From positions 5,967,861 to 6,031,860 of the forward strand of contig CM020501.1 of NCBI GenBank assembly GCA_009823395.1: a stretch of 64,000 bases of DNA, in the 5' to 3' direction. Under the pieces are notes generated by a model. That model worked only from the letters and a program-made list of their open reading frames with translations. It did not search any database and was not told where the DNA came from. The stretch comes from Thamnaconus septentrionalis. Its lineage: Eukaryota; Chordata; Actinopteri; Tetraodontiformes; Monacanthidae. This document shows positions 49,182 through 60,930 of this stretch, piece after piece. The first letter of the stretch is position 1; every line of letters starts with the position of its first letter. Both the position numbers and the translations under genes were made by a program.

Positions 49182-52100
49182 GCATATTAAAACCAGTGAG
49201 GATGTATTTCTGGCCACATGTACGAATGTGTCTCAGTGAAAAAGGTGTAGCACGAGTCTGCAAACTCAACCCGCCTCAGCAAAATCTGCTTAACACTAAC
49301 TTTCACTCAACAAGTGCCAGGATGCAGCCAAGCATATGGCTAACGGCACATTTAGACCGCTGAATTAGTTTCACTAAAACAGCCCTATTTCATAACACAA
49401 CAGTTATGGTACACCCAACTAAAATGCCATTAATATGCCTCATAAAGTGAAGAGTTAGGCAGAGGCACAGGTTGAGTTTCAATGAAGCCTTTGAACGAGC
49501 ATTCTGAAGAATATTACAGCCACAGCGCTGGAGCCAATTTATTGTCACAAAAGACAGAAAGGGGGATAAGAGAAAAGGCAAACTACAACAGGATCAACTA
49601 GTAACCAACTTCCTATAGGAAATGTCGAAAAGTAAGAGTTACATACAAGAGGTCATACATTCTAATCAAATCACAGAATGCTGACAATGCTTTTTTCCTT
49701 CTTCAGCAACTTATGCAGTGGATCAGAGCAGCCGCAGCACCATATCAGAGTGCGTGAGACCTGCCCACCACATCATCAAGCTGTCCACATCAATTCTAAG
49801 TCCAGCCCACACTTATAAAAGTGTGCGCTGATCTCTCCGCAGACGTCATCGGCTTATATGCACAGCACAACTCTGAGGCGCTTTTGAAAAATTCAGCTCC
49901 AACCTGAATATAAGATCTGAGCTGCTTAAGATATTAAAGTTTAATTAAAACCTTTTCACACAGACCATGCTGTGATGACACAAGGGTCCGCGCATACTTT
50001 TGCGCTTTTTATTTATTTAAATTAGATTAGCTTCAATGGAGTTAGACAAAACGTCAGCCTTTTCCCTTCGGGCTGGTGGTGCTTTGCGGGCTCCGTCCCG
50101 ATAGGGAAACAAATATCGAGAAGCGACTGGGTTGATTTTTGTTTTCAATGATATGGAGAAAGAAGCCGGGCCCCAGACAATGTAAACTATGACTAAGACT
50201 CACTAAGGGCTGTGGGTGTGGCTGTAACGGACCAGCGAACATGAAAATGAACTTAAGAGAAGTCGCTCCAGTTGCACTGGGCTCCTGCTGACACAATACT
50301 TTCAGGCACTGCTGGATCATCGACTTCAGTGTCCCCTATGAAACAAAGCGCCAACCTTATTTTTGTCTTTACTGTCCGACGTGGGGTAGCGCCATATCAG
50401 CAATTAGCAACAGGGGCGGCAGCTGCAGATCCATGAGGGCAATCAAATCTACTCTCTAATTACAAGAGGTTGAGTGGGCTAACCAGGTTTTCCAGTTCCC
50501 CTTCACAACAAACCATACATGATTGCCATATGCAAACCAAGATGTGGAGGGAAAAAGCTTGATGCAAAGTCTGGAAATGTGTATAAAAAAGGGACTAAAT
50601 GAAAATGGAAATGTTTGTGTATTCTAAGAAGAAGTGCACGTGAACAAACTCCAAAATGACTCAATGTTAAATAAAGTTACAGAGAAACTAGCAATTGGCA
50701 GCAGCTGTTGTTCTAAGTAGCCCACAATACGTGCGGAGACTGAAGAGGAGATTTAATACAGAACACAAACAAATGCAACTTGGAATGGACGGAAATGGCT
50801 CAATGTGTTCAAATCTATTTCCCAGGTATGCAATTTCTTTTGGCAAGGATAGAAAACAGAACTCCCTGAAGCACCTCTTGACAAACGCACTCAAAATATG
50901 TGGCAAGTTACAAAACATCCAGGACAAACTTCTGAAGAAGCACTTAATGTTTGTGACACAGTTAAACGGGGACCCAGGTCCTAAAGAAGACGAAATACAA
51001 CTTTCACCTCTAGCATGCTGATTTTTTTTTCCCTTCCAGCTTTAGCATGCACCCTGGGGAGACGGGAGTTAAAATTGATATGGTAGAGAGAAGCGCTCCT
51101 ATCGATTGTTGAGTGTCCCCTGAACTACCTCATTTTTCATCTCCTTAAGGAGGACCAAAACGTTTGTGCGAGACTCAGGGCTGACGAGGAGCAATCCAGC
51201 TCATGTTAGTGGTGGAGGGGGGAACCATGGCTACCTCAAAGCATTGCGTCAGTGCAACAACAGGGGGTTGCATGGTGCTCAGCCAATACTGCTTCCTCTC
51301 CCTGGAGACGGAAAACACAAGGCACTCCTCGCTGCCATTGATTTAGCCTTAGAATTACAGCTTCTCCCTTATCAGCAGCCACAGAGGAAGGCTTGATTCC
51401 ACAAAAGGCCTGAAATTGCAGGGAAGAAATGACAAGTACTGAATAAACAGGGCTCTCTCACTTTCTTTGCTTTATTTCATCACAAATGGCATGTCGGAGC
51501 TGAAAGGAACCCCTTCAAAATGATGACTTCAATAACTAATTTTAAACCAAACTGTTGAGCATGTATATATCCACAATGAAATTACACTTATGCAAATGGA
51601 TTTAGTCTACTTATGAATGCTTGCATCAAATAAACACACATAGAGAGACTTGATCTAACTCTGGTCGTGTTTTTTGTCATCTTACTAGATGTTTCCCAGC
51701 AGACAGCTCTGTCAGACGTAAACCGAGGTGAAACTAGTTCACTGACGCTTGTGCAAACCATTTGAGCAATTGTCATGGAAAGACAATCCCTACTCTCTCC
51801 TGACTTAACTTTTCATTGCACTCTGCACTCAACATATTTCTGACTCATCCGTCTCCAGGCTGATTCCATGAGACTCGTCACCAGAGTGGACGTGGTCAGG
51901 CTTGACAGTGAGTCTGAACATAACGGTCAAGTCTAAATACAGCCGCTCTGGCACCCCTCGAGACTTCTTCTGAGATTCCATATATCCGGTTACAGGAAGG
52001 GAATGTGGCAAACCATCATAAGGTCACAGCGCTACGCTCCGACTGCTGTGTGGCACAGGGTTCTCTCGGTCTGAACGTAACCCTATTAGAACACCGCACA

Positions 52101-52702
52101 CGCACGTTAAATGGTTGAAGGGGGAGAAATCAAAATTAGTGCAAGTGAGTGCAGCGTGTGAGAGGTTACAGGAGCTGCGATCGGATTGGGGGAGATGAGG
52201 CTGTGTACACCGCGACGTGAACGGGCTGAGTCAGCTGTGTTGTCACTGTCCATTCCTGAAATTGTTCTCATTGTTTGAAAACAGCTGGTGGAATCTTGAC
52301 ATTATTGACAATTTAGAGCCGACGGCTGATTGTTTTTTTTTTCACGCGTAAATAAAACGCAAAGTGTCAAAAACGTTCGGCGTGAAAAGCCATAAGGACT
52401 TTCTGACAATTTCCCTGAACGCACGCAGGAGTTTAAAAAAAAAATAAATAAACAAAGGGGAGGACTACTTGCCCCGGACAAAAGATACGTAAAAACCCTT
52501 CAAACGCACGGCGGAAAAGGGAGGAGAATCCAAGCACGCAGCGCTGACTTCATCCGAAATCGAATTATTTCTAAATGGAGCCTAAGTGACCTGAAGGCGG
52601 ACGTGAATTACAGTTCGAGCCTCAAAGTGGCCAGCCGGTGTCACTTAGCTTCAGCCCTAGCTCCTGTCTAGCATAGCAGCCTAGCTTGTCCCCACCACAA
52701 CA

Positions 52703-52728
52703 AGCAGCAGCAGCAGCAGCAGCAGCAG
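52703..52728. repeat. (AGC)n trinucleotide repeat
   Basis: About 8.7 AGC units (CTG/GCU on the ctnna2 strand) in the GC-rich block at the start of intron 1. Confidence 0.95.
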
Positions 52729-52871
52729 ACCAGGCTTTCAGCACCGGGCTGACTGGATAGCGGTGCTCGGAGTGCGGTCTAGACAGCGTTAGCAGGTCGG
52801 CAGCACGCACTAAACAGGAGGAGCTGCAGCCTCCACTGTTAAAATGGCGTGGCAGTCCGGGAGGGGTAAAC

Positions 52872-52903
52872 AATAATAAGAATAAGAATAAGAATAAGAA
52901 TAA
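52872..52903. repeat. (AATAAG)n tract
   Basis: Five imperfect hexanucleotide units. Confidence 0.9.
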
Positions 52904-53126
52904 ATATGTTAAATCACTGTGGGATATTTTTTTTTATTTTTGGCGGGGAGGATAAATGTGCCCCAGTCAAAGTAGCTTCAACACAATGATGAATGGAGAG
53001 GCGGACCTCGCCTTGAGCTAGCGTTAGCAGCGCGGCGGGTCAATCAGTGCAGCAAGTGTGGCTGCTACCAGTGTGACTAGCCGAGCCGAGGCATGATCCG
53101 CGGAGAGACACGCAAAGGCGACGCAC

Positions 53127-53440
53127 CTCTAAACCGTTGAAGATGACACCTCTTGCCGGTCTTTCACACTGGCTCCAGCGCTGGCTTTCACTGAGTAATT
53201 CCCAAAAGATGATGTCCTCCTCGGCGAACACTGCGAGATGCTCTCGATCCGGACGCTTTCCTCGATGCCCTGGTGCTGAATGTGAGGCTGTAACGCGCTT
53301 CTTGTCGCCGTCTCGGAAATGCCTCCTCCTCCTTTGGCTTCGCTGCGAAGTGGTGACCCCTCCCAGCGCTCCGAACCGAAACCTCAGAAGTGGGCAGGTG
53401 CAGAGGATGGTGCGCTAGTGGCGGAGAGACTTGCGATGTA
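53127..53440 (-). other. ctnna2: Probable non-coding exon 1 of ctnna2 (5' UTR)
   Basis: The first coding exon begins only five bases before its ATG at a good acceptor, so a separate upstream 5' UTR exon must exist. The best candidate is in the GC-rich block at 53.1-53.5 kb. On the minus strand a donor-like AGAG|GTGCGT sits with its exon end at 53127. From 53127 to about 53450 the minus strand contains no ATG, which suits a leader. The right (5') edge is not visible in sequence and is set by the promoter motifs near 53.5 kb. Another donor in this block could be used instead. Confidence 0.42.
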
Positions 53441-53530
53441 GTGGATCGTGAGGCACATCCTGGGCTCGTCAAATCAGGAGAGCTCTCTCCGCCGGCGCAT
53501 GCGCAGCTCTCGCCAAGAGGATGCGCTTCG
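53440..53530 (-). promoter_or_regulatory. Candidate ctnna2 core promoter with NRF1 palindrome
   Basis: A perfect NRF1 consensus palindrome GCGCATGCGC lies at 53495-53504, at the outer edge of a GC-rich, CpG-containing block (about 52.0-53.54 kb), just before composition drops to AT-rich upstream DNA. NRF1 palindromes are typical of TATA-less CpG-island promoters. No TATA box is seen nearby. Placement as the ctnna2 promoter is inferred from the position upstream of the first coding exon and from orientation. Confidence 0.5.
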
Positions 53531-55290
53531 CTTTAAAGTAACACGCACACACACGCACCAAACTGTCATGTTTCGTATTAACTGATATTGTTATTAGAAA
53601 ATATAAGTTTGTAATTCATCAAAAAGGTTTACATAATCAGAATAATTATATAAGTTTCAATTTACTGGTACATTTACTATTGATATGGCGTTGTGGGCTT
53701 GGTGGTCAGTAAGTATAGTAAGGTATAATAAGTATTGAGGTTCATGAGTTGTGGGCCCTTCTCTGAACTTATCACAATCATTTTCACCCATTAGGGCTTT
53801 TTAATTTGTTTCTACTGTTTGATTCGCTAGTTTCCGTTTTGATTTTGTTTTGATTTTTTTTTCTTGCAAGGTTTTTGTGGCTCTTCCCTCTCTCATTGTA
53901 GAAAAGGTCCCATGCAAAAACTGTCAAACTCAAGCAGCGCTGCACTCAGCTGGTGCCGGAAGTGTGGAAAAAACGATGAGCTGCAGGATAACAGGGGCAT
54001 GTTTTTTTGACAGCGAAACGGCAAGGTCCTATCCTGCTTACTACTGAAAAACCGTGAGTTATAGTTTTCTGTCCTGAACAAAAAATGTTAAGAAAAAAAT
54101 GTTTGGGGATCCCTGCATGTTTGGTAAAAATAAATACATAAATAAAAATTAAGGGGATATTCCTCAGTCTGGCTTTGGAGGGACCGTGTTTGCATTTTCA
54201 GCTTATAAGTGATCAGCTTACATTTGTCCTAAATGCACCCAAATTCATTCAATATCCCTTTTCTCTGAGATACTATAACAAAAAAAAAAATGTTCATGTT
54301 AATGAAATGTCATCTTAAAACAGTTTCTGTAGTTCACCCCGCCAACCCCTATTGCAACTAATGATCTTAAAGATGAAAGAAAAGAAAAATCACTTGGGTT
54401 TGGACATATGTTTGAATATTTTTGGAAAAAACATCAGCAGGGCTTCTGTGCAACCTTTCCATGTAACCCAAAAGGAGTATTACCCCATAAAACAGCCAGG
54501 CTAAAACCTCTAGTTAGAGGCATAAACTGATAGATGGATGACCTTAAAATCTCAGTAATGAACACCATGTTGGATCTGACACTACGCTATGAGGCAGGCA
54601 GGGCATTTAATAATTAATAATACACATCCTCCAGCTTTGCCTGCAAGACCTGTTTGGTTTCTGCAGGTTACACAAGCCAAGAGGTTGTACTCCTGGACTC
54701 TGAAACGGTTGTTGCTCCAGTAAAGCCACCCTGTGGCCTGGGGGAAAGGTGATCTATTTTTCAGCTTTAGTTATCTAAGCGCCACAGCTTTACCCTGAGG
54801 GTGCTCGAACACGTATAATAGTGGCAAAATGTTCGGCTACCCCGCAGCTCAGGCCATATGACCATAAGTAGTCCAATGTTGGAACACAGATTGCTGAATT
54901 TAATCTTGAGTTTCATGCTCCTGGCCCTTGATCTTCAACTTGAAAGTCCTGTGCAGTACTTAACTGCAGACAGAGATCCATCCGCCGGCCTCCTGGCTCT
55001 CGCCTTGCTCCTCAACCCCAGAGTCTGTCAACTGTTACTCAATGTGTTCATTACGCGCTAACTTTGTCACGCAATATCATAATTGTCTTTTATTTTAGTA
55101 ATCAGATAAAACATATTTATTGATTTTGAGTCAAACAAAGCAAAGAAAATAAGGGCAAACCAGTGTTGCAAACTCAGCAGCAAAACATCAAGAGATCTTT
55201 AGAATTAAGGGAAGCTAAACTAACGACTGAACAAGTCAAAAGATAAGGAGTATTAGAAACTATAGTTGAAGTTTTTTGAATATCCAAAAA

Positions 55291-55351
55291 GAGAGAGAGC
55301 GAGAGAGAGACAGAGAGAGCGACAGAGAGAGAGAGACAGACAGAGAGAGAC

Positions 55352-55431
<80 letters not shown>
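55291..55431. repeat. (GA)n microsatellite, interrupted then pure
   Basis: GA/GACA mixed repeat to about 55360, then about 72 bases of pure GA. Confidence 0.97.
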
Positions 55432-55434
<3 letters not shown>

Positions 55435-56360
55435 CACTGAAAAGCAGGAAAACCAAAAGTTCAGAGAAAGTCAAGGGAAGTTCACCTGTAAAGGCAATTG
55501 CATTTTAGGGGCATTTGGAAAGTTCTCAGCAACTGACACGCCAACTGACTTCATATCTCAAATCCATTTAAATCCTCTGAAAAAGCATAATGTATCATCC
55601 AATATGGCACTTCTGAAACATCAGTTGATTTCTTTTCCATTAACAGTCGCATGAAAAACATTATTTTTACATTATTATTTTTATCATCACAGGACAAACT
55701 ACTCATACATCAAATTTTAATATTCAGAAAAGCATGGCCCCTTATCCTTTGAATCATCTCTACTATCACATTGTCTCCAAGTTTACTATAACAACCAATG
55801 TGGAGTAATCTGAATGAACATATTTCTAAATGCTAAATATTCTGACAGTAAGCCATCTCCATTACTCATTCTTCAGCACACCACTTCCGAAGGCAGGCTC
55901 AGAGGGGAGACATCCAGAGTTATTCTCGACCTCAGTCTGTGAAACTTTTGCACAATTAGTCTGAAATGAGTGGGCAATCACCGAAAGCCTTGGAGAAGCT
56001 CTGTCTCCCACCAAAATTGGATTACGCTGCATTCCAGCCAACATGTCAAAAAGACGCAGCTAAATTAGGTGGACCTTTGATGGCATGCAGCAGGGAAGAG
56101 AGGCATTAATCACTGTCTCCTATTCAAGTCTATAGAGTCTATAGAGATGAGACGAGAGGTGTGCAGCTCTGCATGTGGAACCAGGCAGCCTTTACATCTT
56201 CATATGCACAAAAAGGAAAGGCATTATAGTGTTTCATTATTAATAATTACTCATTGATCAGAGACACCCAATAGACTGATATTTAATTTATATTTTATGA
56301 TTTTACATGATCTGCTATTAACAAATGAATTATGTTAATTTCCCCCGGGAATGAATGAGG

Positions 56361-56385
56361 TATCTATCTATCTATCCATCTATCC

Positions 56386-56417
<32 letters not shown>
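56361..56417. repeat. (TATC)n microsatellite
   Basis: Fourteen tetranucleotide units with two CATC variants. Confidence 0.95.
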
Positions 56418-57069
56418 GTGTGCTGCAAGGGACATCATCTTGCTGAAACATGGAGGTTTGAGCTGGACGGAAAACTCACTAAGATCAAAATCATTAAGTT
56501 AATATTACCTATCAATTTCCAGTATCACTGTCCCTCATTGCCACTCATTTGCTGTCACTGTGTGTGCACGGCTGCAGACTAACACTACATATCACTGAGC
56601 CACTATGCATTTATCAAACAGGGAGCAGTGGCTTGGAGGTTACAGTGGAGTTGTATAACAGCTTTTCACTATCTAGTTCACTGACCTGATCCATCTGGAG
56701 CAAAGCTACATTGGGAATAACCTATCTTTGAATATGGGAACTTGTCAACTACCCCATTATGTTCAGATGAAGGCAAACGGTGTTAAGCAGTCCTCCGACG
56801 TAGGCCATCATGTGCCTGCAAAGTTTCACAATCTCCTGACTCTCAGCAGACAGTGTGTGTGCACAACAGTACACAGGACAGGCCATGAATTTACTATTGC
56901 ATGCAAGCACGCCAAAGTGGCAAGTGCAGTTCCTAGACTTGACTCACGTAACAATCCCATCTGCTCCAGAACACATTCCACAACAGCCTCCAGCTGGGCC
57001 CCTTCCCTACCTCTCTCCACCCAGAGAAAGGCACCACAGGGACAGCAATCACAAAATGTCCCTCAACTG

Positions 57070-57203
<134 letters not shown>

Positions 57204-59067
57204 TGCTGAACCTACTGCACTTTAGGGATGGATAATAACATTTAGTTCTTGTCTCTTGGTTCTCTCGGGTGAGAATGCAAAGGACAGTTGCAGGAAAGAA
57301 TGTGAAAACCCTCATTTGAATTGCTTAAGAGAAGGACAGTTTTTAAGATTATTTAAATCTCTATGCTGTGACATAATGTCCCTGGGTAAAAAAAGGGTAG
57401 TCTGTTTCTTTTTTTTGGTTGAAATGCCAGCCAGAGTCAGTCTGAAATTGTTTGCAAGTCAAACAGATATAACTTGAGGGAAGGAAATAGCTTTCTTTTG
57501 TTCAAAAAACAGTGCACAGCTCTGTTCTTACTTTGAAAAACTATTTAAATAGGAAAATTACCCATTCCACCTACAATCATGTGGGAGAAAATTATTCTAA
57601 TATATGTACAAGAAGTATAACGTCTTAATGTGGAAAATGAACCACACAAGAAAACTACATATAGGCCTGTATTGTTCTATAAACTTGTATGTAACAAACC
57701 CACCACAAGTGCCACCCAACCAAAAGCTTTCATTTCTGGCCATAACTAGTTCCTGGAAACAGTCTAACACCAGTTTGTGGTCTGGCTTGCAAGGTTAAAC
57801 CGATAGTTCAACTCTTTTTTTTTTGTTTTGTTTAGCAAATTCAACTATAGCCATAATCCATATTGTTATATTAATAGATACATTTCCCTTAATTGTGAGT
57901 CACAGTGCCACCTAAGACAGTGCCATAAATATTTACTTGGTGTTTTGGAGTTGCAGGATTGTGTATTTGATGAGTGATTAAGTTTTGAGGAAGAGTAGAG
58001 TTTTTTTCATTCACTGAGCAGTTTGTGTCTCTGCCTCCTAGATCTCAAAACAGCATGTGTTGATAATTCAAGTTAATGTACCTTCTCATAAGATTACATG
58101 GATTATAGCATGAGAGGGATTTGCCAAATTGTTGAACCCTCCCTTTAAAGGTTTGACTTTTCATCGTGAGAACCGATATATTTTTAATCGTCAATCCTTT
58201 CAAGTGGGAAGGTGGCAAGAAGACGGAAAACGTATGGTGTATGCATATAATTAAGGCCTGAAAATGTATCACAGAGACAGCTCTGGAACATTTTAGATTA
58301 TCTAGCTCAGTAAATTGATATATAGCTGAGCCCTAAGTATTAAGGGTATTACAAGGTAAAGCCCTCGTCTTTTATCTCAACCTGAAACATGTTCACACTC
58401 ATCAGATCAGGGTCATGAGTGGCCTTTGTTTTCTTCTGAAAATGTGAATCTTCCACCCGGTTATGCCAAGTTGTCCGGGCACATCCTTTTTAAGATGAGA
58501 TATAATCGCACCAGTATTCATCTTGCTCATCATCATTACCCTCACATCAAGACAATCTGTCATCTGTCCATGATATAACTGAAAGTGCTCGCCCTCCATC
58601 CAAATTGGCTTTCCATTATGACAATCAGATGGACATTTTTCAAACGTCTTTGAAATTCAGAGCACAAGAGCCCGTGATTACATTTCAATGAATAGCCTGG
58701 ATGATTCCTTATGGTGATACATAAAATTATATCTGTGATACTGAGGCTGTAAAAATGGAATTTGCAAGTCATATATTGTTGTGGTCAAAGAGGCTTCATG
58801 TTGTTTACAAGACTGACAAATTCACTGACATCACACATTCCGGGTTGCTGTGATGTCTACTGGTGTTTGGTTGCTGATCAAAGGGGTTCTTACATAAAAC
58901 GTGCCCCTCTAAATTATTCCACTTAATCACATTTGAGCTGTCAAGTTTTTTTGTCTGTTTTTTTCTGTTGAATCTGGCTGCACACCAGGCCCAAAACACC
59001 CAAGGAGTGGCGGACCAAAAATAAATAAAAATGGTCGGTGCAGAAGAGGGGCGGGGCTAAGACTTTA

Positions 59068-59240
59068 CCTCACGCATTGAAGGCTGTGGATTCGCTTCTG
59101 CCCCGGGTCTTTCACTGTCGACTCGGCACTTCTCACCGGCTCTTCCAGCTTCCTTCCGCGTCCTGAGTCGTGCACTTCAGGCTAATTGGCAACTTTAAAT
59201 TGTCTTTAGTTGCTTCACTCTAAGACAGCTGTGATGGATT
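59068..59240 (+). repeat. Degraded SINE copy
   Basis: Weak head similarity (CCTCACGCATTGAAGGCTGT, GGATTCGCTTCTGCCCCGGG) is followed by a body-like GGCTAATTGGCAACTTTAAA and GCTGTGATGGATT. It is strongly diverged and the ends are not visible. Confidence 0.45.
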
Positions 59241-59449
59241 TCAGCGGGGCAGGTGTCTTGGCAACTCTAATGTAAAAATAAATTAAAACTCTGTATTAAT
59301 TTTAGCCAAGAATGGAATCGTCAACAAGGAAAGATGACTAGGATCAGGAGTTTAATATAAATCTTTTCAAATGGATGTCCAGTGGAGATGATCTTTGTCT
59401 TTTTTGTCATCCAAATATAAAACAATAAACCTGGCAAATCTAAAATGAG

Positions 59450-59452
<3 letters not shown>

Positions 59453-59520
<68 letters not shown>
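59453..59520. repeat. (AT)n microsatellite, 68 bases
   Basis: Uninterrupted AT run followed by poly-T. Confidence 0.97.
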
Positions 59521-59523
<3 letters not shown>

Positions 59524-60598
59524 TTTGCAACTGCTGTACTACAGCTGCAGTTTGTGAAATGTTCAACGCCAGAGCGCCCTATCTTGTAGTGCCACCAAAT
59601 GTCTTGGGGGCAGTAGCGAGCATGTGTCGGGTCTGCCCTTCCACCACCATGATGACAGGATGACGAATTAGCCCTGCCCCAAAGACTGCATTATAATCGC
59701 CTGCTGCCATCAGAAAACAACACAGGGAAACTGTGAAAAGAAAACATAAATTAATTGGCTGTGGAGTTCACAGCCTTCAAATCCCCTGCAAATTCCCTGA
59801 CTGCAAAGTTTTTATTTTCTATCAAGATGTAAAGAGTCACAATAATGTATGAAATAAACAGAAATATAATATAAAAGTATTAAACTAAATCTGCATCACA
59901 GGCAATAACTAAAATACTGTAAAATTTAATTGAACAATTGATCAATTGATCAAATACATTTATACAGCATCAAGCAACTCACCATAATATCCCTTGTGTG
60001 GCATAGCGCTGCTTGACCTCTGGCAACGGTGCTATTGATTGCTGAAAGTCATGTGACTCGCACGTGGGCTGGAGGCCATAAGGCTCTGTGAGCCGCGACA
60101 GCGCAGGCTCATTAATTTCCCGTTTCTCGTAGCAACAGTACTCAGATCACCTGTCAGGTGCAGGAAAACGGAGGTACCTGGAAAACAAAACTGCAAGTCT
60201 GGGACACATTTGCAACCTATATGTCGTAACACTGACCATTATAGTCACTAAGCACCAGTGTCTTTAGCTTAGTCCTTCTCTGTCAGGAGGAAATGCAACA
60301 AGTAAATGTAAGTGTACTTTGAACTGTATACTTTGTATTATCCTATTATTTTAGCTTTATTGCTTATTACTATTATATTTTTCTAAATCCTCAGCTGTCC
60401 GTGGAAAAACAGGGAGAAATCATCAAGAAATATTAAAGTTGCATACTTCAGTGCAAAACAAAATTGCAGTGAATAAAGATATACTGGAAGGGAAGCTAAA
60501 ATACTATTTATTGTAGTCTCATTTTGAAGACTTAACCACTAGGAAGTGTGCATCAGTTTGAAATTGTGTGCCCTTCTTGTCACCTGAAAATGATCCAT

Positions 60599-60930
60599 CC
60601 ATCCATCCATCCGTCTTCTATACCCGCATATTCCTATTCATGGTCACGGGGGTCTGCTGGAGCCTATCCCAGCTGTCTTAGGGCGAAGGCAGGGTACACC
60701 CTGGACAAGTCGCCAGTTCATCGCAGGGCCGCATAGAAACAAACAACTATTCACACTAAACATGCACACCTACAGACAATTTACAGTGTTCAATTGACCT
60801 CACATGCATGTTTTTGGACTGTGGGATGAAGCCGGAGAACCCGGAGAGAACCCACGCTGACACAGGGAGAACATGCAAACTCCACACGACCTTCTTGCTG
60901 TGAGGCGGCAGCGCTAACCACTGCGCCACC
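60599..60930 (-). mobile_element. tRNA-headed fish SINE with perfect 13-base target duplication
   Basis: GAAAATGATCCAT occurs exactly at 60586-60598 and 60931-60943. Read on the minus strand, the element begins GGTGGCGCAGTGGTTAGCGC, a good tRNA-type A box. It continues with the widespread fish body (GTGGAGTTTGCATG and GGCGACTTGTCCAGGG) and ends in a GGAT-type repeat tail. The B box expected after AAGGT is missing, because the head joins straight to the body. The intact duplication implies a fairly recent insertion. Confidence 0.8.

Larger units (their letters stand above)
52000..53540. promoter_or_regulatory. GC-rich CpG-containing block around ctnna2 exon 1
   Basis: Base composition changes clearly here compared with the AT-rich DNA on either side, and CpG dinucleotides are frequent, especially from 53.0 to 53.5 kb. 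The block also holds an (AGC)n tract at 52703-52728, an (AATAAG)n tract at 52872-52903, and two copies of TTCAGCACC, the left half of the REST/NRSF element, at 52737-52745 (+) and 53272-53280 (-). It is best read as the CpG-island promoter of ctnna2 and the start of intron 1. Confidence 0.5.

Noticed and set aside
55291..55431. CRISPR-like or tandem direct repeats
   Set aside because: Short-unit microsatellite without spacers, in a eukaryotic genome.
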